A DNA stretch of 34,761 bases from NCBI GenBank assembly GCA_028599035.1, contig JAQRMT010000004.1:1-34761 (forward strand), written 5' to 3'. This document shows, piece after piece, positions 17,775-29,853 of this stretch. Under the pieces are notes generated by a model. The model was not told the origin of the DNA and did not search any database. It saw nothing but the letters and a program-made list of their open reading frames with translations. The translations under genes were made by a program, and so were the position numbers. Source of the DNA: Gammaproteobacteria bacterium (GTDB lineage Bacteria > Pseudomonadota > Gammaproteobacteria > PS1 > Pseudothioglobaceae). Position 1 is the first letter of the stretch; the number at the start of each line of letters is the position of its first letter.

Positions 17775-19223
17775 ATGGACATCGAAAACACCAATATAGC
17801 ACCAAATTCAATCGAATCAGAGCAATCTGTGCTTGGTGGATTGTTACTGCATAACGAGGCCTGGGATGAAGTAGCAGATGCGTTGGTAGCAGATGATTTT
17901 TATACTGCCTCTCACCGACTTATTTTTGATGCCATTGCCTTGTTACTAGAGCACAGCAAGCCTGCTGATATTTTGACAGTCAAAGAACGCCTTAAAAAAA
18001 CAGGTGATGAAGAGACGGCAGGTGGTTTTCCCTACTTGGCACGAATTGCTGAAAATACGCCAAGTGTTTCAAATATTCAAACTTACGCTAAACATGTGCG
18101 TGAATTGTCAGTCTATCGACAGTTAATCCGAACCAGTCAAAAAATTGCTGATGCAGCTTATCACCCAAAAGACATGGAGCTACAACAATTAATTGATATG
18201 TCTGAAAGGGAAATTTTCGCCATTGCAGAGCAAATTACCCGTGGCAAACAAGATGTAGTAAATGTCAAAAATGCGACCAAAAATGTGGTTAATTTAGTGC
18301 AACAATGGGCAGAAAATAAAGGCGGGCTTACTGGATTGGAGACAGGCTTTAGCGAATTAGACAAAAAGACTTCTGGCTTGCAAAAAGGTGATTTAATCAT
18401 TATCGCAGGTCGCCCTTCAATGGGGAAAACAGCACTGGCAATGAATATTGTCGGCAATATTGCCATCGAACAAGGTAAACCAGTGTTGGTATTCTCTTTA
18501 GAGATGCCAACTGATGCGTTAATACTGCGAATGATTTCCTCATTTGGGCATATTGACAGCAAGAAAATCCGCGCAGGCGAGATGACAGAAACGGACTGGA
18601 GTAGTTTTAGCCACGCCGTAACTGCAATGGATAAAAACGATATTTTGATTGACGAAACTCCCTCCATAACACCGACAGAAATTCGTGCAAAAGCCCGCCG
18701 AATTAAAAGACAGTATCCTGATTTAGCACTGATTATGGTGGATTATTTACAATTAATGACGGTGCATGGTAGGAATGAAAATCGGGTGCAAGAAATCTCT
18801 GAAATTTCTCGTTCATTAAAGGCACTGGCTAAAGAAATCGAAGTGCCAGTAATCGCCCTATCGCAACTTAATCGTGGCGTTGAATCCCGTCCTAAAGCCA
18901 ATAAAGGGCGTATGCCGCAGATGTCTGATTTGCGTGAATCTGGCTCGATTGAGCAAGATGCGGATATTATTGGCTTTGTTTATCGAGACGAACAATACCA
19001 TGATGAAAGTTACGCCAATCCAGAAGAGGTCGGCAAAGCTGATTTAAAAATTGCCAAGCATCGTAATGGCGAAACTGGCACTATTAAACTGGCATGGATT
19101 GGTCAATACACCCGCTTTGAAAACTTAGCATTCGACGACCAAATGCAAAACGCACCTGAGGACTGGCAAGTAAATGCAACCGATAACAACAATGCACCTA
19201 ATTTTGACACAGAGGTGTTTTAA
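17775..19223 (+). CDS. dnaB: Replicative DNA helicase
   Basis: 482 aa: IIAGRPSMGKTALAMNI, VFSLEMPTDALILRM, LIMVDYLQLMTV, ALSQLNRGVESR; no intein. Confidence 0.97.
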   Translation: MDIENTNIAPNSIESEQSVLGGLLLHNEAWDEVADALVADDFYTASHRLIFDAIALLLEHSKPADILTVKERLKKTGDEETAGGFPYLARIAENTPSVSNIQTYAKHVRELSVYRQLIRTSQKIADAAYHPKDMELQQLIDMSEREIFAIAEQITRGKQDVVNVKNATKNVVNLVQQWAENKGGLTGLETGFSELDKKTSGLQKGDLIIIAGRPSMGKTALAMNIVGNIAIEQGKPVLVFSLEMPTDALILRMISSFGHIDSKKIRAGEMTETDWSSFSHAVTAMDKNDILIDETPSITPTEIRAKARRIKRQYPDLALIMVDYLQLMTVHGRNENRVQEISEISRSLKALAKEIEVPVIALSQLNRGVESRPKANKGRMPQMSDLRESGSIEQDADIIGFVYRDEQYHDESYANPEEVGKADLKIAKHRNGETGTIKLAWIGQYTRFENLAFDDQMQNAPEDWQVNATDNNNAPNFDTEVF

Positions 19224-19226
19224 CAG

Positions 19227-20276
19227 GTGCGTGCTGTTGCAACCATATCTCAATTGGCGCTGACACACAATTTATCCGTTGTTAAGCGCATAACACCACA
19301 GACAAAAATCGTGGCAATGGTTAAAGCCAACGCTTACGGACACCATCTGGATTTAATTACACCGTTGATTGAAAACGCCGATATATTAGCAGTCAGTGAA
19401 TTATCAGAAGCACGGCAACTACGGCAACTAACCCATCGCCCTATCCTACTACTATCAGGCATCTACACCATGCAGGAGTTGCAAGAGGCAATCGATTTAA
19501 ACTGCCAGATTGTCGTGCATCATCCCTCACAAATACACTTGATTAATAACAGCACTCAAGCATTAAGTATTTGGATAAAAATTGATACTGGCATGCACAG
19601 ACTCGGTTTATCCAGTAAAAAATACCAGCAACACCTGCCTCACCTTAAGTCCAACACATTGATTAGTATTGAATGCGTGATGAGTCATTTTGCCTGTGCA
19701 GATGACAAGAGCCATCCTATGAACCAACAACAACTCGCAAAATTTGAAACGCTAACAAGCGATGAAAACAATCGTTCAATGGCAAATTCTGCTGCGATTT
19801 TATCACTGCCAGCATCGCTGTTTGAGTTTGTGCGCCCCGGCATTATGCTCTACGGCGCTTCCCCTTTTACCGACAATAATACTGGTTTAAAACCCGTCAT
19901 GCGACTATCAGCACCCGTACTTTGTCTCAAAACCATCCAAGCGGGAGAGATAGTCGGCTATGGTGCGAATTGGATAGCTAAGAAAAAAACCACCCTAGCC
20001 ATCATTGGCATTGGCTATGGCGACGGCTACCCCCGCCATGCCAAAAATGGCACGCCTGTATTGATTAACAACGCCTTGTGCGCATTAGTGGGGCGAGTGT
20101 CTATGGATATGATAGTCGTGGATATTGGAGATATTGAGGTATTGATTGGCGAGCGTGCAATTTTGTGGGGTGATGAGAAACTGCGTGTAGAAACCATAGC
20201 GGAGCATAGCAATACCATCAGTTATGAGTTATTAACTGGCGTTAGCAGCCGTGTTAAATTTGTGCGTAGCAAATGA
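19227..20276 (+). CDS. alr: Alanine racemase
   Basis: AMVKANAYGHHLDLI PLP-lysine motif; WIKIDTGMHRLGL; GRVSMDMIVVD; GTG start. Confidence 0.95.
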   Translation: MRAVATISQLALTHNLSVVKRITPQTKIVAMVKANAYGHHLDLITPLIENADILAVSELSEARQLRQLTHRPILLLSGIYTMQELQEAIDLNCQIVVHHPSQIHLINNSTQALSIWIKIDTGMHRLGLSSKKYQQHLPHLKSNTLISIECVMSHFACADDKSHPMNQQQLAKFETLTSDENNRSMANSAAILSLPASLFEFVRPGIMLYGASPFTDNNTGLKPVMRLSAPVLCLKTIQAGEIVGYGANWIAKKKTTLAIIGIGYGDGYPRHAKNGTPVLINNALCALVGRVSMDMIVVDIGDIEVLIGERAILWGDEKLRVETIAEHSNTISYELLTGVSSRVKFVRSK

Positions 20277-20971
20277 AGCATTTTATCCAAATCAGTGATT
20301 GTCATATTGACGACACAGCGCAATCACTAGGTGTTGATAGCCAAAAAAACCTAGCAACCGTGGTTAATAAAATCACCACCCTGCCCAGCGATGCCTTGCT
20401 CATCAGTGGCGATTTAACTCACAACGGCACCCCCCAATCTTACCAAACACTGAGAGAAATCCTCTCGCCCATTCAAACTGATATTTTTGTCATTGCTGGC
20501 AATCATGATAATTTTGGGCATCTTAGTGCCGAATTTGCGCCCTGTTTATTTAATCAATTCACACTAGGGCTATGGGATATCATCAGTATTAATTCCGTAC
20601 AAACAGGCAAAACCAGCGGTTTCGTTAGCCAACATGCACTCGCTAAATTAGACCAACAACTAAGCCATTCCAGCTCCAAATATAGCCTCGTCGTCCTACA
20701 CCACCCTATCGTATCAATGAACAGCACATGGGACGACACCCTGTCTTTAGAAAATCCAGACGACTTATTTGCCACACTTAAACGACACCAAAAAATACAA
20801 GCCGTGCTATTTGGCCATGCACACGAATCAGCAGAATTTAACCAAAACAACATCAAAATTATCGCCTGTCCTTCAACCGCTGTCCAATTTAACAACGAGT
20901 CAAGAATTGGTTTTAATCATTACACACTGCTTGACGACGGGCAACTACACTACACTACACAATGGATATGA
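20273..20971 (+). CDS. cpdA: Metallophosphoesterase, CpdA-like (3',5'-cAMP phosphodiesterase family)
   Basis: SDCHID, SGDLTHNG, AGNHDNFG, LHHPIVSM, FGHAHES metallophosphoesterase motifs. Confidence 0.75.
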   Translation: MKHFIQISDCHIDDTAQSLGVDSQKNLATVVNKITTLPSDALLISGDLTHNGTPQSYQTLREILSPIQTDIFVIAGNHDNFGHLSAEFAPCLFNQFTLGLWDIISINSVQTGKTSGFVSQHALAKLDQQLSHSSSKYSLVVLHHPIVSMNSTWDDTLSLENPDDLFATLKRHQKIQAVLFGHAHESAEFNQNNIKIIACPSTAVQFNNESRIGFNHYTLLDDGQLHYTTQWI

Positions 20972-21870
20972 CAAATAACACAGAAACAAACGCCGAAACC
21001 AAATTGGTAGTTGCTATTTCATCAAGGGCACTGTTTGACTTGGACGAATCACACAAAATCTACAAGCAACAAGGCGTAGAGGCATACGCCAAGCACCAAC
21101 AAGAAAACGAAGAGGTTATTTTAAAACCCGGTGTTGGCTTTACCTTGGTTAAAAAACTGCTGAACCTCAACAGCCAACAAAACCCCATCGATGTGATTTT
21201 GTTGTCTCGCAACAGCGCCGATACAGGTTTGCGTATTTTTAATTCAATAGAGTATTATGGCTTAAACATCGCCCGTGCCGCCTTCACTCGTGGTGAAAGC
21301 ACGCACTCCTTACTCAATGCGTTCGAGGCAGATTTATTCCTTTCCAGTCATTATGAAGATGTACAAAAAGCACTAAAATCTGGCTTTGCCGCAGCTTCCA
21401 TTGTCGGCACTGAATCTAAACATGCCCACGAAACCCAGCTACGCATTGCCTTTGACGGTGATGCAGTATTATTTTCTGACGAGGCAGAAAAAATCTACCA
21501 AGAACATGGTATTGATGCCTTCGCAGAAAACGAAAAAAACGCCGCCAATATCGAACTCCAATCAGGCCCTTTCAAATCTTTCTTAAAATCATTGCACGCC
21601 ATCCAATCCTCGTTCCCAGAGACAGACAACCCAATCAGAACAGCACTCGTTACTGCCAGGGGTGCGCCCTCACACAAACGCGTTATCCACACCATGCGCG
21701 CTTGGGGCATTCGCATCGACGAATCCTTCTTCCTAGGCGGGCTTGACAAGGGGCTGTTTCTCAAAGAATTTGGCGCCGACATTTTCTTTGATGACCAGCA
21801 CCAACACTGCCAATCTGCCGCCCAATATGTCTCCACCGGCCATGTCCCCAACGGCATCACCAATAAATAA
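20962..21870 (+). CDS. 5'-nucleotidase (PF06189-type)
   Basis: VAISSRALFDLDESHKIY, VILLSRNSADTGLRIFNSIEYYGL, RIAFDGDAVLFSDEAEKIY, ADIFFDDQ. Confidence 0.85.
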   Translation: MDMTNNTETNAETKLVVAISSRALFDLDESHKIYKQQGVEAYAKHQQENEEVILKPGVGFTLVKKLLNLNSQQNPIDVILLSRNSADTGLRIFNSIEYYGLNIARAAFTRGESTHSLLNAFEADLFLSSHYEDVQKALKSGFAAASIVGTESKHAHETQLRIAFDGDAVLFSDEAEKIYQEHGIDAFAENEKNAANIELQSGPFKSFLKSLHAIQSSFPETDNPIRTALVTARGAPSHKRVIHTMRAWGIRIDESFFLGGLDKGLFLKEFGADIFFDDQHQHCQSAAQYVSTGHVPNGITNK

Positions 21871-21960
21871 AATAAGGTTTTATCTTGATTGCTTGTTTTT
21901 TCTACAACTATCAAGACCCTCATAGTAAAATGGGTGCAATTCATTATTCATCTTTAATTA

Positions 21961-23229
21961 ATGCCTAACAAAATCAACGCTATTCGTGGCATGAACGACT
22001 TACTCCCCAAAGAGTCTGCTTTGTGGCTATCGTTAGAAAGAACAATTTTTGACTTGTTTATTTCCTATGGCTTTAAAAATATCCGCACGCCAATCGTAGA
22101 AAAAACCGATACTTTTCACCGTGCGATTGGACAGGCGACGGACATTGTGGAAAAAGAAATGTATACTTGGGCGGATTCTAATGGAGACTCATTAAGCCTC
22201 AGACCTGAAAATACAGCAGGCGTAGTGCGAGCAATGATTGAGCATAATCTGCCTAGAGAAGGCATTCAAAAAGTATTTTATCAGGGCGCAATGTTTCGCC
22301 ATGAACGCCCACAAAAAGGGCGTTACAGGCAGTTTCATCAGATTGGTGCTGAGGTGTTTGGCGCTGATAGCGCTAAGATAGATGCAGAACTTATTGCCAT
22401 GACACATTCACTTTGGCAGGGCTTGGGGCTAAAAAACATATCGTTGGAAATCAACACGCTAGGCTCAGCCGAAGCACGGGCGAATTATCGCACAGTATTG
22501 GTTGATTATTTCACCCAGCATAAAGCTCAATTAGATGAAGATTCTACAAGGCGTTTAAGCACCAATCCGCTAAGAATTTTAGACTCTAAAAACGAGGATT
22601 TACGCAACCTAATTGAATCTGCACCTAAATTAATAGAGCACCTTGACGAGGAATCCGCCAAGCATTTCGAGGAGTTTAAAGCCTATCTAAAATGCCTGAA
22701 CATCCCCTACACCATCAACACCCGCTTAGTGCGGGGGTTGGATTATTACAATCGCACAGTGTTTGAATGGACTACCACCGATTTAGGTGCACAAGGTACG
22801 ATTTGTGCGGGGGGTCGTTACGATGGTTTGGTGGAGCAAATGGGGGGCAAACCTTGCCCTGCAATTGGTTTTGCTTTGGGTTTAGAGCGCTTAATTCTAC
22901 TCCTGCAAGCGCAAAACTTGCCTATTGGCAAACAGCCTCTGTCTATTTATATAATGGCACTGGGTGATGCGGCGCAATTAAAGTCATTACAAATTTCTGA
23001 ACAACTACATCAGGCATTGCCAGCAGTAATCCTTTATAATGACATCACGCTGGGTAGTTTCAAATCACAATTTAAAAAAGCAGACAAAGCCAAGGCAGAT
23101 TTTGCGATTATTTTGGGTGAAGAAGAGCTAAACAACAACCAGGTGGCAATTAAGCCCTTAAAAGGTCAAGGTGAACAGTTGCAAATGAATTTTGACGAAA
23201 TAGTGAATTATTTAGAGGAACAAAAATGA
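21961..23229 (+). CDS. hisS: Histidyl-tRNA synthetase
   Basis: NAIRGMNDLLPKES; RPENTAGVVRA; LVRGLDYYNRTVFEW; GGRYDGLVEQMGG. Confidence 0.97.
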   Translation: MPNKINAIRGMNDLLPKESALWLSLERTIFDLFISYGFKNIRTPIVEKTDTFHRAIGQATDIVEKEMYTWADSNGDSLSLRPENTAGVVRAMIEHNLPREGIQKVFYQGAMFRHERPQKGRYRQFHQIGAEVFGADSAKIDAELIAMTHSLWQGLGLKNISLEINTLGSAEARANYRTVLVDYFTQHKAQLDEDSTRRLSTNPLRILDSKNEDLRNLIESAPKLIEHLDEESAKHFEEFKAYLKCLNIPYTINTRLVRGLDYYNRTVFEWTTTDLGAQGTICAGGRYDGLVEQMGGKPCPAIGFALGLERLILLLQAQNLPIGKQPLSIYIMALGDAAQLKSLQISEQLHQALPAVILYNDITLGSFKSQFKKADKAKADFAIILGEEELNNNQVAIKPLKGQGEQLQMNFDEIVNYLEEQK

Positions 23230-23843
23230 AGAATTTTATCGAAGTGGGTAAGACCGAAGAGGAGCAAGCCGAACAAATCAAAAAGTGGATTAAAGAAAAT
23301 GCACCACAGATTGTTATCGGTATTTCGTTGGGTTTAGGCGGTATTTGGGGGTTTGATTATTATAAAAATCAACAACATCAACAAGCCATACAAGCACGGG
23401 GGCATTACCTGTCAGTAACCGCCAACCCAAACAATATCAAAGCTCTAAATACACTAAAAGAAGAACACGCTGAGAGTGCTTACACACAACAAGTCAATTT
23501 TGTAATGGCAAAACAAGCAATGAGCAAGGGTAATTATCAGGCTGCACTGGATTATTTATCACCACTCGTTGGCAATGAGAACGAATTTATCGCACAAAAT
23601 GCAAAGCTTAGAGCTGTCAGCGTGCATTTAGAAATCGGCAATACTGATAAGGCACTTAAAGTGCTGGGCGATAATAGCAACAAGGCGTTTAGCGCTTTAT
23701 ATGATAACGCCAAAGGCGATATTTACTTTGCAAAAAATGATTTTTCTGCCGCTAAAAAGCACTACCAATTAGCGCTTGCTCAATTGTCTGATGAATCAAG
23801 AATGAGAAGCTTGATTCAAATTAAACTCAACGACATTAATTAA
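23226..23843 (+). CDS. YfgM-family TPR-like membrane-anchored protein
   Basis: EEEQAEQIKKWIKENAPQIVIGISLGLGGIWGFDYYKNQQ TM anchor plus TPR-like region; between hisS and der. Confidence 0.85.
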   Translation: MKNFIEVGKTEEEQAEQIKKWIKENAPQIVIGISLGLGGIWGFDYYKNQQHQQAIQARGHYLSVTANPNNIKALNTLKEEHAESAYTQQVNFVMAKQAMSKGNYQAALDYLSPLVGNENEFIAQNAKLRAVSVHLEIGNTDKALKVLGDNSNKAFSALYDNAKGDIYFAKNDFSAAKKHYQLALAQLSDESRMRSLIQIKLNDIN

Positions 23844-23852
23844 GCTTTTTCT

Positions 23853-25250
23853 ATGCCTGTTATTTCCCTCGTTGGACGACCGAATGTCGGCAAGTCCACA
23901 TTATTTAATCGCCTAAGCAGGTCGCGTCAAGCCTTAGTCTCTGACTTTGAAGGCCTGACTCGTGATCGCCAATATGCAGAGATTTTATTCGATGAGGACA
24001 GTGAGACTTTTGCCACTATTATCGATACTGGCGGCTTAACCAATCAAGACAATATTATCGATAATGGCATTCAGATACAGGTGCTAAACGCACTAAAAGA
24101 GTCCGATGTTATTTACTTTATCGTCAGCAGCAGAGACGGTGTAATCGGCTTAGACAGAGAAATTGCCACACAACTGCGCAAACTTAAAAAAGACATTGTT
24201 TTGGTTTGTAATAAGGCGGAAGGCTTAGACCCGTCTTTAGCGGCAGAGTTTTACGAATTAGGTACAGGTGAGCCGATTTTAATATCCGCAGAACACGGGC
24301 AAGGGATTGGTGAGCTGATTGATTACACCTTACCCCTGCTGCCAAAGGAAGTCGAAAGCGAAGAAGAAGAGGAAATTGAAGGCATTGCTGTGGCAGTGCT
24401 AGGCAGGCCAAATGTCGGAAAATCTACTTTAATCAATCGCATCTTAGGCGAAGAGCGGGTGCTAGCGATTGATCTACCCGGCACAACCCGTGACAGCATT
24501 TACATCCCTTTTGAATGCGAAGGACAAAAATACACGCTAATTGACACTGCAGGCATTCGTCGCAAACGCTCCACCCACGAAAAGATTGAGATATTCTCCA
24601 TCATCAAAGCGCGTGAGGCAATGGAACGCTCACATGTGGTGGTGTTGATGCTAGATGCCAGCGAAGGCGTTACCGAACAAGATGCCACTTTGCTGGGAAT
24701 GATTGCCGACCGAGGTCGGGCACTGATGATTGTCATCAACAAATGGGATGGCTTGGACGAATATCAAAAACAAGAAGTAAAGCGCAAACTAGATGTTAAA
24801 TTATCGTTCGTTAATTATGCCAGCGTGCATTACATTTCTGCCCTACACGGCTCAGGTGTGGGCAAACTGTTTGCGCCTATTATTACTGCTTACACCCATG
24901 CTGGCGCTGAATTTAGCACGCCTAATTTAAATAAAATTTTAGAAAAAGCCAATCACGGACACCAGCCGCCGCCCGTTAAAGGCAGAAGATTAAAAATTAA
25001 ATATGTCAATCAAACCGATGTTTTTCCGCCCACTTTAACCTTTCATGGTAATCATTTGCACAGCGTGCCCAACGCCTACGAACGCTATTTAAAAAACTTC
25101 TTTATCAATGCACTAAAACTCACCAACACCCCGTTGCGGATTGAATATAAAAGTGGTGATAATCCTTTTAAAGACAAAAAAAATGTGCTGAATGCCAGAC
25201 AAATCGCCAAAAGGCGTCGTCTGATGAAGTTTATTAAGAAGAAATCTTAA
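23853..25250 (+). CDS. der: Ribosome biogenesis GTPase Der (EngA)
   Basis: Two GTPase domains (LVGRPNVGKSTLFNRLS and VLGRPNVGKSTLINRIL) plus KH-like C-terminus. Confidence 0.97.
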   Translation: MPVISLVGRPNVGKSTLFNRLSRSRQALVSDFEGLTRDRQYAEILFDEDSETFATIIDTGGLTNQDNIIDNGIQIQVLNALKESDVIYFIVSSRDGVIGLDREIATQLRKLKKDIVLVCNKAEGLDPSLAAEFYELGTGEPILISAEHGQGIGELIDYTLPLLPKEVESEEEEEIEGIAVAVLGRPNVGKSTLINRILGEERVLAIDLPGTTRDSIYIPFECEGQKYTLIDTAGIRRKRSTHEKIEIFSIIKAREAMERSHVVVLMLDASEGVTEQDATLLGMIADRGRALMIVINKWDGLDEYQKQEVKRKLDVKLSFVNYASVHYISALHGSGVGKLFAPIITAYTHAGAEFSTPNLNKILEKANHGHQPPPVKGRRLKIKYVNQTDVFPPTLTFHGNHLHSVPNAYERYLKNFFINALKLTNTPLRIEYKSGDNPFKDKKNVLNARQIAKRRRLMKFIKKKS

Positions 25251-25303
25251 ACACTATCACACTAAAAGTGATACAATAAATTTTCAAACAAACGCTAAAA
25301 AAA

Positions 25304-25480
25304 ATGGAAACAATAACAATTCAAAAACAAGAGTTAAAGGCTTTGATTAAGGAAACACTGAATGAATACTTTCCAAAGTATGAATTTATTTCCAACGCTG
25401 AACAAGCAGAAATAGAAGCCCTATACCAAGAGCACACTTTTGATAAAGCAATAGATTCAGAAGAATTTATTGAGCTTTAA
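25304..25480 (+). CDS. Putative type II antitoxin (small acidic protein)
   Basis: 58 aa METITIQKQELKALIKETLNEYFPKYEFISNAEQAEIEALYQEHTFDKAIDSEEFIEL*, directly upstream of a RelE-like ORF; just under the ORF-track cutoff. Confidence 0.65.
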   Translation: METITIQKQELKALIKETLNEYFPKYEFISNAEQAEIEALYQEHTFDKAIDSEEFIEL

Positions 25481-25481
25481 G

Positions 25482-25736
25482 ATGTATCATCGCCTTATTG
25501 TTAGAAAATCAGTTTACAAATTTATCAACACCTTAGAAAACCCTTAGAGATACTTGTTAAGACTTGAGGATTTAAAGTTTTTCAAAACAAATAAACTAAA
25601 TTTAGACATCAAAGCATTAAAAGGCAAGGCAAAAGGTTTTTACCGATTAAGAATTGGAAGAATTCGTTTTATTTTTTATGAACTTGACAATAAAATTATC
25701 GTTGATAAAGCTGATTTTAGGGGCAACATTTATTAA
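25482..25736 (+). pseudogene. RelE/ParE-superfamily toxin interrupted by an in-frame amber stop
   Basis: One frame: MYHRLIVRKSVYKFINTLENP*RYLLRLEDLKFFKTNKLNLDIKALKGKAKGFYRLRIGRIRFIFYELDNKIIVDKADFRGNIY*; TAG at 25545-25547. Confidence 0.75.
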
Positions 25737-26016
25737 ACAAAAATTACTTTAGCAGTAGTTTTATCAACCTCGACTTGCAGTTCGCAATAACCATTTTCAT
25801 AACTGATTGCCTGTGATGGGTCATCACTACACGCACAGCCGGGCAGAATTTCACGAAAAAACACCCCAATTTTTAGTTGGATAACTTGCTCAAATTCAGC
25901 ACTTGAAAGAAGGTTAATATCAATAGATTCCTCATCGATATTGCCACTATGATGACAACACTCAATAAGCGGCAAGTTGTCAAGCGTTAAGTATTTAAGC
26001 GTTTGTTGGGGCGACA

Positions 26017-26017
<1 letters not shown>
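25733..26017 (-). CDS. Conserved-looking hypothetical protein
   Basis: 94 aa ORF abutting pyrG, with cysteine motifs ECCHH and GCAC. Confidence 0.6.
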
Positions 26018-27690
<1,673 letters not shown>

Positions 27691-27843
27691 CTAAAAATAG
27701 GCATCTAACCAACACTTTATTTAACCGTCAAGCCAATGATAATCCACAGGATTATAAATGTACCCTTACCACCTGAAAATAAAATCACGCTTGCTACTAG
27801 GTTATCGGGAGTGATTAAAATGAACTTTTTTTTAACGCCATCT

Positions 27844-27869
27844 GGTTTACAGGGTCGGTTTACAGGGTC
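27844..27869. repeat. Tandem 13-bp direct repeat (GGTTTACAGGGTC x2)
   Basis: ggtttacagggtc ggtttacagggtc in the intergenic region between pyrG and the ABC exporter. Confidence 0.9.
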
Positions 27870-28083
27870 GATGCAGGTTTTTGCCTAGCTCGTTGCTCCT
27901 TAAAAAGTAATCAAAGCTTTCGATAATTTGTTTTATCAGTAAAATCAGTCTTAAAATATAAAAAATATTATCTATTGCTTTTATTTTTACTTCCATGCCA
28001 TTATGCAAGAACACGAATGCAAAAACTAAGGGTGATTAACAAAACATTGTGAAAGCGATAGATTTATCGGTAAAATTCGCCAA

Positions 28084-29802
28084 ATGGGTTACAAAAATTT
28101 TATTTCAAGGCTGTTTTTCTATCTAAAGTCGCACATTAGCAAACTTGTCTTTACCTCGTTAATGATGGTGCTGGCAACAGCGCTAGAAAGCTCAATCCCT
28201 GAAATCACAGGACGCATTGTTGATGATTTGTTTGTCAGTGGACGCAACGAGCAGACTGCGCTGCTTTATGCGGGTATTTTGCTGGTGGTTATTGCGCTGA
28301 GTTCTGTATTCGCACTCACTTCTACGGCTGCCAGTTCTTGGGTTTCTAACAAGGTGATTATGGATTTGCGCAGCAGTATGTTTGCCAAGTTGTTAAAATT
28401 GCCAAAATCTTATTTTGACCAGCATCCAGCCGGCAAGATACTGTCTAAATTAACCTACGATGTGGAGCAAATTGCTAGTGCTGCCTCTACGATTTGGTTA
28501 GATTTTATTAAATCTTTTGTGTTTGTGGTTATTTTAATTGGCTATTTGTTTTATAAAAGTTGGGCATTAAGTCTGTCGTTGATTGTGTTTCTGCCTTTGG
28601 TGTTTTTGGCGGTTAAACTGTCTTCTGAGCGTATGCGTAATTCTAGCAAAGAAGTGCAGCAATCTATGGGCAATATGACGCACCTGCTTGATGAAAACAT
28701 CTCGGGCAGTTCTTTGGTGAAAATCTACAATGCGCAACAACAAGAAAATGCTAAATTCTCTGACTTGATTAATAATATTCGCCAGCAACGCTTTAAAGTG
28801 GATATGACCAGTGCTTTTAATATGGTGTTTATTAATATTCTAATTGGCTTGTCTTTAAGTACGGTGGTGTATTTTTCTGCCACTTATTTACAAATGAGTG
28901 CGGGCGATTTTTTGTCTTATTTTACTGCAATGGGGATGCTGGTCAAGCCTTCCAAAAGCCTTATTAATATTAACAAACCACTACAAACAGCAATGGCAGC
29001 TGGCGAGAGTGTGTTTGGATTAATGGATGAAAAAATAGAAAAAAATGAAGGCAAAAAACACCTTAAAAACGCTAAAGGTGCGATTCAATTCAAAAATGTT
29101 TGTTTTGGCTATAACAATGAAAATACCGTTTTAAATAATATTAATTTAGACATTAAAGCGGGTGAGAGTGTTGCTATCGTAGGCTCTACAGGTAGTGGAA
29201 AAACCACCATTATTCAACTATTAGCAAAATTCTACTCGCCGAACTCAGGCTCTATTAGCATTGACGGCACTGATATTAATCAATTTGAACTCAGTTCATT
29301 GCGCTCACAAATCGCTTTTGTTGACCAAAATATACGATTATTTAACGACAGCGTGAAAGGCAATATTGCACTTGGTCAGCTTGACGGTATGAGTAATGAA
29401 AAGATTGAGAATGCCGCCAAAGTAGCCAATGCTTATGATTTTATACAATCACTAAGCGAGCAGTTTGATGCTGAGATTGGTGAAGATGGCGTGAAACTCT
29501 CTGGCGGTCAGCGCCAACGACTAGCCATCGCTAGAGCCATCGCCAAAGACAGTCCGATTTTAATCCTCGATGAAGCCACTTCCGCACTCGATTCTGCCAC
29601 TGAAAAACAAGTGCAAGATGCAATTAACGAAATGCAAAAAGACCGCACCACCATTATCATTGCACACCGCCTTAGTACCGTGCAAAAGGCCAATAAGATT
29701 GTGGTGCTTCGCCAAGGGCAGATTGTTGAGCAAGGCTCACACCAAGATTTGCTCGATGCCGATGGCGAATATGCCTCGTTGTATAAATATCAGTTTGATT
29801 AA
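28084..29802 (+). CDS. ABC exporter, fused permease/ATPase, MsbA-like
   Basis: 572 aa; six-TM N-terminal domain, AIVGSTGSGKTTIIQLL Walker A, LSGGQRQRLAIARAI signature, ILILDEATSALD Walker B. Confidence 0.92.
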   Translation: MGYKNFISRLFFYLKSHISKLVFTSLMMVLATALESSIPEITGRIVDDLFVSGRNEQTALLYAGILLVVIALSSVFALTSTAASSWVSNKVIMDLRSSMFAKLLKLPKSYFDQHPAGKILSKLTYDVEQIASAASTIWLDFIKSFVFVVILIGYLFYKSWALSLSLIVFLPLVFLAVKLSSERMRNSSKEVQQSMGNMTHLLDENISGSSLVKIYNAQQQENAKFSDLINNIRQQRFKVDMTSAFNMVFINILIGLSLSTVVYFSATYLQMSAGDFLSYFTAMGMLVKPSKSLININKPLQTAMAAGESVFGLMDEKIEKNEGKKHLKNAKGAIQFKNVCFGYNNENTVLNNINLDIKAGESVAIVGSTGSGKTTIIQLLAKFYSPNSGSISIDGTDINQFELSSLRSQIAFVDQNIRLFNDSVKGNIALGQLDGMSNEKIENAAKVANAYDFIQSLSEQFDAEIGEDGVKLSGGQRQRLAIARAIAKDSPILILDEATSALDSATEKQVQDAINEMQKDRTTIIIAHRLSTVQKANKIVVLRQGQIVEQGSHQDLLDADGEYASLYKYQFD

Positions 29803-29853
29803 TTTCTGTCCGTTTTAAAAAACAACTAGGACAATTTAAACAACTAAAAAAGA

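Noticed and set aside
17775-19223. Possible intein in dnaB, a common intein host
   Set aside because: Length and motif continuity are normal; no insertion at the Walker A region.
25545-25547. TAG in the RelE-like ORF as pyrrolysine or programmed readthrough
   Set aside because: No pyl genes or readthrough context visible here; a nonsense mutation is simpler.
27844-27869. CRISPR-like repeat
   Set aside because: Only two abutting 13-bp copies without spacers, and no cas genes in the window.
29803-29853. Bidirectional terminator between the ABC exporter and ALDH
   Set aside because: Imperfect short complementarities only (GTCC...GGAC); not convincing.
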